Source of the DNA: an uncultured Gloeocapsa sp.
GTDB lineage: Bacteria; Cyanobacteriota; Cyanobacteriia; Cyanobacteriales; Gloeocapsaceae
Reading direction: 5' to 3'
Length of the DNA: 8,845 nt
Assembly: GCA_937930495.1 (NCBI GenBank)
Contig: CALGKL010000325.1
Location: 1 to 8,845 of the forward strand
Position 1 is the first letter of the stretch; each line of letters opens with the position of its first letter. A model generated the notes under the pieces. It saw only the letters and a program-made list of their open reading frames with translations, did not search any database and was not told where the DNA came from. Positions 1 through 6,387 of this stretch are shown in pieces. A program made the translations under genes and the position numbers.

Positions 1-12
1 TATGTTTGGTAA
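1..12 (+). CDS. rpsH: 30S ribosomal protein S8, C-terminal end (partial)
   Basis: Only the last three codons and the stop are present: they read Tyr-Val-Trp-stop. Bacterial S8 proteins commonly end in a Cys-Tyr-Val-Trp type tail, and rpsH is the usual gene directly before rplF in cyanobacteria, so position and residues agree. S8 binds central-domain 16S rRNA in the small subunit. The rest of the gene lies before the window, so the call rests on four codons plus context. Confidence 0.75.
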   Translation, partial: YVW

Positions 13-39
13 ACTAAGACATCATCGGAGTAAAATCTT

Positions 40-582
40 ATGTCCCGTATCGGAAAACGTCCCATTCCCCTACCGAATAAGGTAACAGAGGAAATTGATG
101 GACAACGTCTCAGCGTTAAAGGAGCTAAAGGCTCCCTCGAAAGAGTCATCCCTGAAGGTGTTAAAGTCCAACAAGAAGACAATACCCTGAAAGTTATTCC
201 CAATGACGATTCCCGCACCGCCCGCGAACGTCACGGCTTAGTCCGTACCCTCGTCGCTAACATGGTAGAAGGCGTCTCTACCGGCTTCCAAAAACGCCTC
301 CAAATCCAAGGTGTGGGTTATCGTGCTCAATCTCAAGGCAGTCAATTAACCCTTAACGTCGGCTACAGCAAACCGGTAGAAATGATCATGCCCGAAGGCA
401 TCAAAGTAGCCGTAGAAGAAAAAAATACAGAAATAGTCATTGACGGCATCGATAAAGAACTCGTCGGTAACGTAGCCGCCAAAATCCGCGCCGTCCGCCC
501 ACCTGAAGTGTATAAAGGCAAAGGTATTCGCTATAAAGGCGAATTTGTTAGACGTAAAGCAGGTAAAACTGGTAAAAAATAA
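40..582 (+). CDS. rplF: 50S ribosomal protein L6
   Basis: L6 binds 23S rRNA near the factor-binding region of the large subunit. The 180-residue product has the usual family length. It starts with the typical MSRIGKRPI, and the C-terminal domain carries the L6 signature around residues 156-180 ([14 protein letters not shown] followed by a basic KAGKTGKK tail). The ATG at 40 is preceded by GGAG at 27-30, a spacing of 9 bases, which supports this start. It follows rpsH by 27 bases and precedes rplR by 2 bases, so it is part of one transcript. Arginine is written almost entirely with CGN codons (13 of 15), unlike rpsM downstream. Confidence 0.98.
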   Translation: MSRIGKRPIPLPNKVTEEIDGQRLSVKGAKGSLERVIPEGVKVQQEDNTLKVIPNDDSRTARERHGLVRTLVANMVEGVSTGFQKRLQIQGVGYRAQSQGSQLTLNVGYSKPVEMIMPEGIKVAVEEKNTEIVIDGIDKELVGNVAAKIRAVRPPEVYKGKGIRYKGEFVRRKAGKTGKK

Positions 583-584
583 CT

Positions 585-947
585 ATGAAAATATCTCGCA
601 AACAGCAAAATCAACGTCGTCATCGACGGATCCGCAAAAAAGTTCAGGGCACACCCGAACGTCCCCGTTTAGCGGTTTTTCGTTCCAACCTTCATATCTA
701 TGCTCAGGTTATCGACGATGTAGCTCAACATACTTTGGTAGCCGCATCTACCCTCGAACCCTCCCTCAGAGAGCAATTCACCTACGGAAGTAACTGTGAA
801 GCCTCCGCCGCCGTAGGTAGGTTAATCGCTGCCAAAGCACTCGCTAAAGGTATTGAGAAAGTTGTTTTTGACCGAGGCGGTAATCTCTATCACGGTCGCG
901 TGCGCGCACTAGCAGAAGCTGCCCGCGAAGCAGGTTTACAATTCTAA
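585..947 (+). CDS. rplR: 50S ribosomal protein L18
   Basis: L18 binds 5S rRNA and helps fix it in the central protuberance of the large subunit. The 120-residue product has a very basic N-terminus (residues 1-25, rich in Arg and Lys), a core reading [10 protein letters not shown] at about 27-36, and the conserved C-terminus [13 protein letters not shown] through REAGLQF. The start lies only 2 bases after the rplF stop and I see no clear Shine-Dalgarno element, which suggests translational coupling to rplF. Another ORF at 545-793 in a different frame overlaps this gene and has no recognisable content. Confidence 0.98.
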   Translation: MKISRKQQNQRRHRRIRKKVQGTPERPRLAVFRSNLHIYAQVIDDVAQHTLVAASTLEPSLREQFTYGSNCEASAAVGRLIAAKALAKGIEKVVFDRGGNLYHGRVRALAEAAREAGLQF

Positions 948-962
948 AAAGGAACATCAAAA

Positions 963-1475
963 ATGCCCAAGGGTCGCAGTAAAAAAGACAAGGAAATCAC
1001 GCTCCAAGAACGCGTTATTCAAATTCGTCGCGTTAGTAAAGTAGTTAAAGGTGGTAAAAAATTAAGCTTCCGCGCCGTTGTCGTCGTTGGTAACGAAAAA
1101 GGACAGGTAGGCGTCGGTGTCGGTAAGGCTAGCGACGTCATCGGTGCCGTTCGTAAAGGCGTTGCTGATGGTCGTAAACAACTGATCGAAGTACCCCTAA
1201 CTAAAAATGACTCCATCACCCACGTATCCCAGGGAATCTCCGGAGGCGCTAAAGTACTCATTCGCCCCGCCGCTCCCGGTACCGGTGTAATCGCCGGAGG
1301 CGCCGTTAGAACCGTTTTAGAATTGGCAGGTGTGAAAAATATCCTCGCTAAACAACTAGGCTCTAATAACCCCCTCAATAACGCTCGAGCAGCGATCGAC
1401 GCTCTCGAACAAATTCGTACTTTTGGTGAAGTGGCTCAAGAACGAGGCATTCCTATCCAACAAATCTATTCATAG
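963..1475 (+). CDS. rpsE: 30S ribosomal protein S5
   Basis: S5 sits at the mRNA entry side of the small subunit and affects decoding accuracy. The 170-residue product has the double-stranded-RNA-binding-like N-terminal S5 domain (about residues 14-80, including [15 protein letters not shown] and GVGVGKA) and the C-terminal domain with [15 protein letters not shown] at about 100-114 and LGSNNPLN at about 132-139. An AAGGA at 949-953 lies 9 bases before the ATG. The next gene is rplO; rpmD (L30), which lies between them in E. coli, is absent, as expected for cyanobacteria. The stop codon overlaps the AGGAG that serves rplO. Confidence 0.98.
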   Translation: MPKGRSKKDKEITLQERVIQIRRVSKVVKGGKKLSFRAVVVVGNEKGQVGVGVGKASDVIGAVRKGVADGRKQLIEVPLTKNDSITHVSQGISGGAKVLIRPAAPGTGVIAGGAVRTVLELAGVKNILAKQLGSNNPLNNARAAIDALEQIRTFGEVAQERGIPIQQIYS

Positions 1476-1490
1476 GAGAATAACAAGATC

Positions 1491-1991
1491 ATGCGCTTAT
1501 CGGATTTAGCTCCTAAAAAAGGCTCGAAAAAACGCCCCCGTCGTCTTGGGAGAGGGATTTCCGCAGGACAAGGCGCTAGTTGTGGCTTCGGTATGCGAGG
1601 ACAAAAATCTCGCTCAGGTTCGGGAACTAGACCTGGTTTTGAAGGCGGACAAACTCCTCTCTATCGTCGTATCCCTAAACTTAAACACTTTCCTATTATT
1701 AATCCCCGCAGTTATACCATTGTTAACGTAGGTAAGTTGGCTCAATTGCCACCTAATAGCCTCGTCAATCTCGAGTTCCTCCTCGAACAAGGTGTTGTTA
1801 CCGCTAAAAATGGCCCTTTAAAAATACTCGGTGATGGTGAGTTAAATATACCTTTACAGGTTCAAGCCGTAGCTTTTACCGCTAAAGCTCAAGAGAAAAT
1901 AACCGCCGCTGGCGGTAGTTGTGAAGTCATAGCTCGTTCTCAAGCTACAATTAAATCAGAATCTGTACAGGAAACTGCTGATGGTCGTTAG
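1491..1991 (+). CDS. rplO: 50S ribosomal protein L15
   Basis: L15 is an early large-subunit assembly protein that threads a basic, glycine-rich N-terminal arm into 23S rRNA. Residues 9-45 form that arm ([20 protein letters not shown] and MRGQKSRSG), followed by [19 protein letters not shown] and the globular domain ending at GGSCEVI (residues 141-147). Bacterial L15 usually ends about there, near 147 residues. This protein has 166, so about 19 extra polar C-terminal residues follow. That extension carries the gene 11 bases into secY. AGGAG at 1474-1478 lies 12 bases before the ATG, inside the rpsE stop region. Confidence 0.97.
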   Translation: MRLSDLAPKKGSKKRPRRLGRGISAGQGASCGFGMRGQKSRSGSGTRPGFEGGQTPLYRRIPKLKHFPIINPRSYTIVNVGKLAQLPPNSLVNLEFLLEQGVVTAKNGPLKILGDGELNIPLQVQAVAFTAKAQEKITAAGGSCEVIARSQATIKSESVQETADGR

Positions 1992-3297
1992 TCGAGATAA
2001 AAATCCTACCGCTCAAGAAACTTTCAGGCAAATGGCTCAAGCCGCTGGCTTGCGAGGCCGTTTGCTCATTACAATCGGTTTACTTATTCTGGTACGTTTG
2101 GGGATCTTTATACCTATACCGGGAATAGATCGCGTTAAGTTCGCTGGCGCTGTCCAAAATTTACCCGGCTTAGGTTTCTTGGATATCTTTACCGGTGGTG
2201 GTCTCTCCGCTCTCGGTATTTTTGCTCTAGGGATCCTTCCCTATATCAATGCCTCCATTATTATACAATTACTCACCGCCGCTATTAAACCCCTCGAAGA
2301 TCTCCAAAAAAATGAAGGAGAAGTGGGCAGACGGAAAATAGCTCAAATTACTCGCTATGTCGCTCTATTTTGGTGCGTCGCTCAAACTACAGCTCTAACC
2401 ATCAGTCTCCTTAATCCCTACGCCCTTAATCCTGGTCCAGGGTTTGTCATCCAAACCGTGATCGCCCTGACGGCAGGCTCCATGTTCGTTATGTGGATCT
2501 CGGAAGTAATTACCGAAAGGGGAATCGGCAATGGAGCCTCTCTCCTCATTTTCGTTAATATAGTGGCAATTTTACCGACTACTTTGGGACAAACTATTCA
2601 ATTCGCCCAAAAAGGTGGTCAGGAAACCATCGCTCAAGTCGTACTTCTTCTCCTCGTCTTCTTGGTAATGATCATCGGAATCGTCTTTATTCAAGAAGGG
2701 ACACGCCGTATTCCGATTATTTCCGCTAAACGACAAGTAGGCAAAAGACTATACAGGGAAAGAACTAGTTATCTTCCTCTCCGTCTTAATCAAAGCGGGG
2801 TTATGCCTATTATTTTTGCCTCGTCTTTACTGATTTTGCCTAGCTTTTTAGCCGGTTTTGCCCCACAAGAAGGTCCCGTGGCTCAAATATTTCAACAAAT
2901 ACTCAATTTTATGCGCCCCGGTAGCTTGACTTCAACGATCGTGTATCTGGCTTTGATTATCTTCTTTAGCTATTTCTACACCTCCTTGATTACTAACCCC
3001 GCTGATATCTCCCAAAATCTGAAAAAAATGGGGGCGAGTATCCCAGGAATACGTCCAGGTAAGGCTACTACCGATTATATCGATGGTGTGGTTAATCGTT
3101 TGACTCTTCTTGGGGCTATCTTTTTGGGGATTGTCGCTACTGTACCTACTTTGGTAGAAAATTTGACAGGTGTTACTACCTTCCGTGGTTTTGGCGCTAC
3201 ATCTCTACTTATTCTCGTTGGGGTGGCAATTGATACCGCTAAACAAATTCAAACCTACGTTATTTCTCAACGTTACGAAGGAATGGTCAAAGACTAA
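1981..3297 (+). CDS. secY: Sec translocon channel subunit SecY
   Basis: SecY forms the protein-conducting pore of the Sec translocon; in cyanobacteria it serves plasma and probably thylakoid membranes. The 438-residue protein shows about ten hydrophobic segments, near 26-46, 78-100, 121-145, 155-176, 183-205, 216-237, 270-294, 315-337, 372-392 and 403-420. The first SecY signature is [10 protein letters not shown] (41-50). The second spans about 163-191 and includes [19 protein letters not shown]. The C5 cytoplasmic loop carries GIRPG (356-360), whose arginine is the family's SecA/ribosome-contact residue. The ATG lies within the last codons of rplO (11-base overlap), with AGGAA at 1969-1973 seven bases upstream, so translation is probably coupled to rplO. 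Confidence 0.98.
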   Translation: MVVSRDKNPTAQETFRQMAQAAGLRGRLLITIGLLILVRLGIFIPIPGIDRVKFAGAVQNLPGLGFLDIFTGGGLSALGIFALGILPYINASIIIQLLTAAIKPLEDLQKNEGEVGRRKIAQITRYVALFWCVAQTTALTISLLNPYALNPGPGFVIQTVIALTAGSMFVMWISEVITERGIGNGASLLIFVNIVAILPTTLGQTIQFAQKGGQETIAQVVLLLLVFLVMIIGIVFIQEGTRRIPIISAKRQVGKRLYRERTSYLPLRLNQSGVMPIIFASSLLILPSFLAGFAPQEGPVAQIFQQILNFMRPGSLTSTIVYLALIIFFSYFYTSLITNPADISQNLKKMGASIPGIRPGKATTDYIDGVVNRLTLLGAIFLGIVATVPTLVENLTGVTTFRGFGATSLLILVGVAIDTAKQIQTYVISQRYEGMVKD

Positions 3298-3325
3298 ATG
3301 TTTATTAAGGAACAACAGATAATTA

Positions 3326-3904
3326 ATGAGTAATTCGGGATTGATTTTTTTAGGACCACCAGGAGCAGGAAAAGGCACTCAAGCAGCTATTATCGCCGCT
3401 AAGTTCAATATACCTCATATATCTACCGGTGAAATGTTGCGAGAGGCGATCGCCTCTGGGACAACTTTAGGTCAAAAAGCCCAAAGTTACGTAGATAAAG
3501 GCGAATTAGTCCCCGATGAGTTATTACTGGATTTGATTCGCGATCGCCTCTTACAAGCTGATGCTCAACAAGGTTGGATTTTAGACGGTTTTCCTCGTAA
3601 TCTAGCTCAAGCTGAATTCTTAGACCAATTACTCACAGAAATATCCCAAACTTGTGATTGTGTCCTTAATCTCCAAGTTAGTGATGAATTTTTGGTCGCT
3701 CGTCTCCTCTCTAGAGGGAGAAAAGATGACAATGAAGAAACCATCAGACGTCGTCTTAAGGTTTATTACGAACAAACCGCCCCAGTGATTGGTTATTATC
3801 AAAATAAAAATAACTTATACACCATTGACGGTAGTCCTACCCTAGAAGAAGTTACAGCAGCCTTAGCCCAAGTAATTAAACCTTTCTTTGATTCCCCCAA
3901 ATAA
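3326..3904 (+). CDS. adk: Adenylate kinase (short-LID type)
   Basis: The enzyme interconverts ATP plus AMP with two ADP in the cytoplasm and sets adenylate energy charge. The 192-residue product has the P-loop GPPGAGKGT (10-18), the AMP-site segment HISTGEMLR (31-39), LVPDELL (61-67), and DGFPRN (87-92). The LID region is short (about 131-143, GRKDDNEETIRRR) and has no four-Cys zinc insert, so this is a short-type enzyme. It lies 28 bases after secY, where many bacteria have adk followed by map; map is absent here. The nearest AAGGA (3307-3311) is 14 bases from the ATG, a long spacing. Two HIP1 palindromes fall inside the gene. Confidence 0.97.
   Translation: MSNSGLIFLGPPGAGKGTQAAIIAAKFNIPHISTGEMLREAIASGTTLGQKAQSYVDKGELVPDELLLDLIRDRLLQADAQQGWILDGFPRNLAQAEFLDQLLTEISQTCDCVLNLQVSDEFLVARLLSRGRKDDNEETIRRRLKVYYEQTAPVIGYYQNKNNLYTIDGSPTLEEVTAALAQVIKPFFDSPK
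3445..3454. repeat. HIP1 palindrome in adk
   Basis: GGCGATCGCC, the highly iterated palindrome typical of many cyanobacterial genomes. Flanking bases extend the perfect palindrome to 16 bases (3442-3457, AGAGGCGATCGCCTCT). It is used as coding sequence within adk. Confidence 0.9.
3540..3547. repeat. HIP1 core in adk
   Basis: The octamer GCGATCGC, a second HIP1 core inside adk, about 95 bases from the first. It encodes part of an Ile-Arg-Asp-Arg stretch. Confidence 0.85.
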
Positions 3905-3927
3905 CCACGTTTACCTTCTCCATAAAT

Positions 3928-3933
3928 TATAAT
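3928..3933 (+). promoter_or_regulatory. Possible -10 element upstream of infA
   Basis: A perfect TATAAT. The hexamer 17 bases upstream (3905-3910, CCACGT) does not resemble TTGACA, so if this is a promoter it lacks a consensus -35. A start site about 7 bases downstream would be near 3940 and would give a leader of about 47 bases for infA. The assignment rests on the -10 hexamer and position alone. Confidence 0.4.
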
Positions 3934-3956
3934 AGGACGGGAAAAGCTTCCGTCCT
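3934..3956 (+). other. Hairpin between adk and infA
   Basis: A perfect 7-bp stem (AGGACGG at 3934-3940 with CCGTCCT at 3950-3956) extended inward by a G-U and an A-U pair, closing a loop of about 5 bases. No run of U follows (the next bases are TAAACC), so it is not a canonical intrinsic terminator. It could slow polymerase, protect the adk mRNA end or mark a processing site. The 5' arm directly abuts the TATAAT at 3928-3933. Confidence 0.55.
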
Positions 3957-3986
3957 TAAACCTTTAGAAAATCTTTATCAATTCTT

Positions 3987-4211
3987 ATGGCTAAAAAAGA
4001 CCTCATCGAAATGGAAGGGACAGTAACTGAATCTCTACCTAATGCTATGTTTCGCGTAGATTTAGACAACGGTTTTAACGTACTCGCTCATATCGCCGGG
4101 AAAATTAGGCGTAACTATATCAAAATTCTACCAGGAGATCGCGTCAAAGTAGAATTAACCCCCTACGATTTGACCAAAGGGAGAATTACTTATCGTTTAA
4201 GACAAAAATAA
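3987..4211 (+). CDS. infA: Translation initiation factor IF-1
   Basis: IF-1 binds the 30S A site and assists initiation with IF-2 and IF-3. The 74-residue product is a single S1/OB-fold domain with the family residues [11 protein letters not shown] (3-13), [10 protein letters not shown] (15-24), [14 protein letters not shown] (32-45) and [10 protein letters not shown] (48-57), ending with the usual GRITYR-type tail. There is no Shine-Dalgarno sequence before the ATG; the preceding 15 bases are A/T-rich. It lies between adk (82-base gap) and rpmJ (69-base gap), and both gaps carry promoter-like elements. Its alanines are GCT or GCC, like the upstream genes. Confidence 0.98.
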   Translation: MAKKDLIEMEGTVTESLPNAMFRVDLDNGFNVLAHIAGKIRRNYIKILPGDRVKVELTPYDLTKGRITYRLRQK

Positions 4212-4233
4212 GTTATAATAGTTTGACTATAAC
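4212..4233 (+). promoter_or_regulatory. Inverted repeat over the rpmJ promoter -35
   Basis: GTTATA (4212-4217) is mirrored by TATAAC (4228-4233) with a 10-base centre. The centre contains most of the -35 hexamer TTGACT (4223-4228). Such a dyad could be an operator or, in read-through RNA from infA, a weak AT-rich hairpin. The left arm also includes most of another TATAAT (4214-4219), for which I find no matching -35. With six-base AT-rich arms, chance is a real alternative. Confidence 0.35.
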
Positions 4234-4251
4234 CCAAAAAAACGCTATAAT
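4223..4251 (+). promoter_or_regulatory. Sigma-70-type promoter for rpmJ and downstream genes
   Basis: The -35 is TTGACT (4223-4228, five of six consensus) and the -10 is TATAAT (4246-4251, six of six), separated by exactly 17 bases. The start site is expected near 4258, leaving a 23-base leader before rpmJ. This would be read by the principal cyanobacterial sigma factor (SigA). It would let rpmJ, rpsM, rpsK and perhaps rpoA onward be transcribed independently of the upstream part. It is the best promoter match I see in the window. Confidence 0.75.
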
Positions 4252-4280
4252 AAATAGCTTGCAGAGTAGCCAAAAAAGGC

Positions 4281-4394
4281 ATGAAAGTAAGACCATCAGT
4301 AAAAAAAATGTGTGATAAATGCCGTGTCATTAAACGACACGGTAAAGTTATGGTGATTTGTCCCAATCCCAAGCACAAGCAGCGACAAGGATAA
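4281..4394 (+). CDS. rpmJ: 50S ribosomal protein L36 (zinc-binding form)
   Basis: A 37-residue ORF reading [20 protein letters not shown] at its start, then a [17 protein letters not shown] tail; it is the full length of bacterial L36. It has the zinc-ribbon ligands Cys11, Cys14, Cys27 and His32, so this is the zinc-requiring form. L36 contacts 23S rRNA late in large-subunit assembly. It lies between infA and rpsM, the conserved position. A-rich sequence with AAGG precedes the ATG closely, so ribosome binding is not strongly marked. It is the first gene behind the promoter at 4223-4251. Confidence 0.97.
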   Translation: MKVRPSVKKMCDKCRVIKRHGKVMVICPNPKHKQRQG

Positions 4395-4432
4395 CAACAA
4401 GTCACTAACAGTAAACAAGTTAGAGAGAAACA

Positions 4433-4437
4433 GGGAG
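4433..4437 (+). promoter_or_regulatory. Ribosome binding site for rpsM
   Basis: GGGAG, 7 bases before a GTG codon at 4445. This spacing decides the start of rpsM, which has no ATG at the family's N-terminus; the other GTG at 4443 is out of frame. Confidence 0.75.
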
Positions 4438-4444
4438 AAAACGT

Positions 4445-4828
4445 GTGGCAAGAATTGCAGGTATAGACCTACCGCGAGATAAGCGCGTAGAGATTGGCCT
4501 GACATATATCTATGGCATAGGATTGTCCAGAGCACAAGAAATCCTAGCAGCAACTGGAGTAAACCCAGACACTAGGGTTAGGGACTTAGCAGACGAAGAA
4601 GTAACCGCACTACGTGCCTATATAGAAGCTAACTATCAAATAGAAGGTGACCTCAGACGTTGGGAAGCAATGAATATCAAACGTCTAGGAGATATAGGAA
4701 CCTATAGAGGTAGACGTCATCGTCTAGGTTTACCAGTGCGCGGACAAAGAACACGAACCAACGCCAGAACCAGAAGAGGCAGACGCCTGACCGTAGCAGG
4801 TAAGAAAAAAGCCCCAGGTAAGAAATAA
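4445..4828 (+). CDS. rpsM: 30S ribosomal protein S13
   Basis: S13 lies in the 30S head and contacts the large subunit and P-site tRNA. The 127-residue product begins [25 protein letters not shown] after a GTG-encoded Met. It carries a helix-hairpin-helix-like region (about 15-50), the conserved [19 protein letters not shown] block (about 85-103), and a lysine/arginine-rich tail ([20 protein letters not shown]) that reaches the P site. Start choice: GGGAG at 4433-4437. Codon use differs from rplF: 12 of 22 arginines are AGA/AGG and 9 of 13 alanines are GCA. It is followed by rpsK after 51 bases. Confidence 0.98.
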   Translation: MARIAGIDLPRDKRVEIGLTYIYGIGLSRAQEILAATGVNPDTRVRDLADEEVTALRAYIEANYQIEGDLRRWEAMNIKRLGDIGTYRGRRHRLGLPVRGQRTRTNARTRRGRRLTVAGKKKAPGKK

Positions 4829-4879
4829 ACCAAAATTAACAACTATTAGGCAATTTTCCGGAGATCTAAACAAAAAAAA

Positions 4880-5272
4880 ATGGCTCGACCAAGTAAAAAA
4901 ACTGGAAGCAAAAAAACCAAAAAGAATATACCTAACGGTGTAGCCCATATCCAGTCAACATTTAATAACACAATCGTCAGTATATCTGACACCAACGGAG
5001 AAGTGATATCCTGGGCCTCAGCAGGCTCTAGCGGCTTCAAAGGAGCAAAAAAAGGCACCCCCTTCGCCGCTCAAACAGCAGCAGATAACGCAGCTAAAAG
5101 AGCAATGGAACAGGGAATGCGTCAAATAGAAGTAATGGTCAGTGGACCAGGAGCAGGTAGAGAAACAGCCATTAGGGCGTTACAAGGCTCAGGGTTAGAA
5201 ATAACTCTGATTAGGGATGTAACCCCAATCCCCCATAACGGCTGTCGTCCACCCAAAAGACGTAGAGTCTAA
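4880..5272 (+). CDS. rpsK: 30S ribosomal protein S11
   Basis: S11 sits on the 30S platform near the E site, partnering S18 and S6. The 130-residue product has a basic N-terminal tail (1-16), then [17 protein letters not shown] (21-37), [17 protein letters not shown] (52-68), and the C-terminal signature [19 protein letters not shown] (112-130). The ATG follows a run of nine A bases that includes its own A; the closest purine-rich element (GGAG at 4860-4863) is 16 bases away, an unusually long spacing, so initiation may depend on the unstructured A-rich leader. In E. coli rpsD would follow; here a 155-base gap leads to rpoA. Confidence 0.98.
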   Translation: MARPSKKTGSKKTKKNIPNGVAHIQSTFNNTIVSISDTNGEVISWASAGSSGFKGAKKGTPFAAQTAADNAAKRAMEQGMRQIEVMVSGPGAGRETAIRALQGSGLEITLIRDVTPIPHNGCRPPKRRRV

Positions 5273-5288
5273 AGCAATAAAAAAGCAA

Positions 5289-5328
5289 GGGCAACAGAAA
5301 GAGTATGTAATGGTACTCTTTTGCGCCC
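5289..5328 (+). other. Large hairpin between rpsK and rpoA
   Basis: Inner stem AAAGAGTA (5298-5305) with TACTCTTT (5314-5321), 8 perfect pairs around an 8-base loop, capped at the base by GGGC (5289-5292) with GCCC (5325-5328) across a small asymmetric internal loop. The T-run is in the 3' arm and is followed by GCGCCC, so it does not look like a classical terminator. The 3' arm can instead pair downstream, with TTTT (5319-5322) and CGCC (5324-5327) against GGCG (5331-5334) and AAAA (5335-5338). It occupies the place where rpsD lies in other phyla. Attenuation, RNA processing or rpoA translation control are possible roles. Confidence 0.6.
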
Positions 5329-5338
5329 TAGGCGAAAA

Positions 5339-5427
5339 TAAATATTGAAAATAACAGGAAAACACCTAGTTGACCAGCTTCTGTCTATCTTAATTGTTTA
5401 GTTTAAACCCTCAAGGAAGGTTATTCT
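5339..5427 (+). other. rpoA 5' leader
   Basis: This part of the 155-base gap after rpsK holds no gene. It ends in a strong Shine-Dalgarno sequence, AAGGAAGG (5413-5420), 7 bases before the rpoA ATG. A TTGACC at 5370-5375 resembles a -35, but no -10 lies at a 16-18 base spacing (TATCTT at 5386-5391 is only 10 away), so I do not call a promoter. Confidence 0.55.
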
Positions 5428-6372
5428 ATGACGCAGTTTCAGATTGAATGTGTAGAATCAAAAACTCTGAAAAACCAAAACCAGTATAGCAAATTTGTGC
5501 TAGAACCGCTAGAAAGAGGTCAGGGAACAACAGTAGGCAACGCCTTAAGAAGGGTTTTACTGTCAAATCTGGAAGGTACAGCAGTCACAGCGCTCAGAAT
5601 AGCAGGGGTGAATCATGAATTCGCCACCATCAAAGGGGTAAGAGAAGACGTGCTAGAACTGATGTTGAACATGAAAGAAATAGTATTCAGAAGTTATAGC
5701 AAAGAACCTCAAATCGGTAGGCTATTAGCAATAGGACCGGGAACAGTAACCGCGGGGAAATTTGACTTACCCTCGGAAATAGAGGTAGTTGACCCCAATC
5801 AATACGTCGCCACTCTCGCTGAAGGCTCTAAACTAGAAATGGAATTTCACGTAGAAAGGGGAACAGGCTATAGAGCGATCGACAAAAGTAAAGACGATCG
5901 CAGCTCTATAGACTTTCTGCAAATCGATAGCGTGTTTATGCCAGTAACTAAGGTTAATTACACAGTTGACGATAGTCGTCTCGACGGTTCTTTTGGTAAA
6001 GACAAGCTAACTCTAGAAATCTGGACAAACGGTAGTATTAAACCAGAAGAAGCCCTATCTCAAGCAGCAACCATCATGGTGGACTTGTTTAGTCCCCTCA
6101 AAGACCTAACCCTGATAGATCAACCTAGCGAATACACACCCGAGGAAAACCCCAATAGTCAGATTCCGATCGAAGAACTGCAGCTATCAGTAAGAGCCTA
6201 TAACTGTCTCAAACGTGCTCAAATCAACTCCGTAGCCGACCTAATCGACTACTCCCAAGAAGACCTGCTCGAAATTAAAAACTTTGGCCAAAAATCAGCC
6301 GAAGAAGTAGTAGAAGCCCTACAAAAACGCCTAGGTATAACTTTACCACTAGAAAGAACCAATAAAGCTTAA
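5428..6372 (+). CDS. rpoA: DNA-directed RNA polymerase subunit alpha
   Basis: Alpha dimerises to seed assembly of core RNA polymerase, and its C-terminal domain contacts UP-element DNA and activators. The 314-residue product has the N-terminal domain (about 1-230) with the dimer/assembly segment LEPLERGQGTTVGNALRRVL (25-44) and TNGSIKPEEAL (200-210). A short linker (231-246, Pro/Glu/Asn-rich) leads to the C-terminal domain (247-305). That domain contains LSVRAYNCLKR (253-263), whose Arg256 and Asn259 match the E. coli DNA-contact residues Arg265 and Asn268, and KNFGQKS (284-290). The start has AAGGAAGG at 7 bases. A long bulged inverted repeat lies at 5868-5911 inside the coding sequence. Confidence 0.98.
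   Translation: MTQFQIECVESKTLKNQNQYSKFVLEPLERGQGTTVGNALRRVLLSNLEGTAVTALRIAGVNHEFATIKGVREDVLELMLNMKEIVFRSYSKEPQIGRLLAIGPGTVTAGKFDLPSEIEVVDPNQYVATLAEGSKLEMEFHVERGTGYRAIDKSKDDRSSIDFLQIDSVFMPVTKVNYTVDDSRLDGSFGKDKLTLEIWTNGSIKPEEALSQAATIMVDLFSPLKDLTLIDQPSEYTPEENPNSQIPIEELQLSVRAYNCLKRAQINSVADLIDYSQEDLLEIKNFGQKSAEEVVEALQKRLGITLPLERTNKA
5868..5911. repeat. Bulged inverted repeat inside rpoA
   Basis: CTATAGA plus GCGATCG (5868-5881) is mirrored by CGATCGC (5895-5901) and TCTATAG (5905-5911), with a 13-base loop and a 3-base bulge (AGC, 5902-5904): 14 pairs in all. The inner arms are two degenerate HIP1 cores, each one base short of GCGATCGC. It encodes part of the alpha N-terminal domain (about residues 147-162). 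Confidence 0.7.
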
Positions 6373-6387
6373 AAAAAAGAGGAAAAA

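Noticed and set aside
545..793. 82-codon + strand ORF across the rplF-rplR junction
   Set aside because: Out of frame with two clear ribosomal genes; the serine/proline-rich product has no recognisable motif and no ribosome binding site.
1019..1378. 119-codon - strand ORF inside rpsE
   Set aside because: Antisense shadow of a conserved gene; no promoter, start signal or motif of its own.
1546..1731. 61-codon + strand ORF inside rplO
   Set aside because: Alternative frame of L15 coding sequence with no independent support.
4833..4858. AAAATT/AATTTT inverted repeat before rpsK
   Set aside because: Six A/T pairs around a long loop are expected by chance in AT-rich gaps.
4190..5058. Four overlapping - strand ORFs opposite rpmJ, rpsM and rpsK
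   Set aside because: Their hydrophobic and Phe/Leu-rich translations are what the antisense of Lys/Arg-rich ribosomal genes gives; no start signals seen.
5370..5391. Possible rpoA promoter (TTGACC with TATCTT)
   Set aside because: The spacing is only 10 bases and no alternative -10 lies at 16-18 bases.
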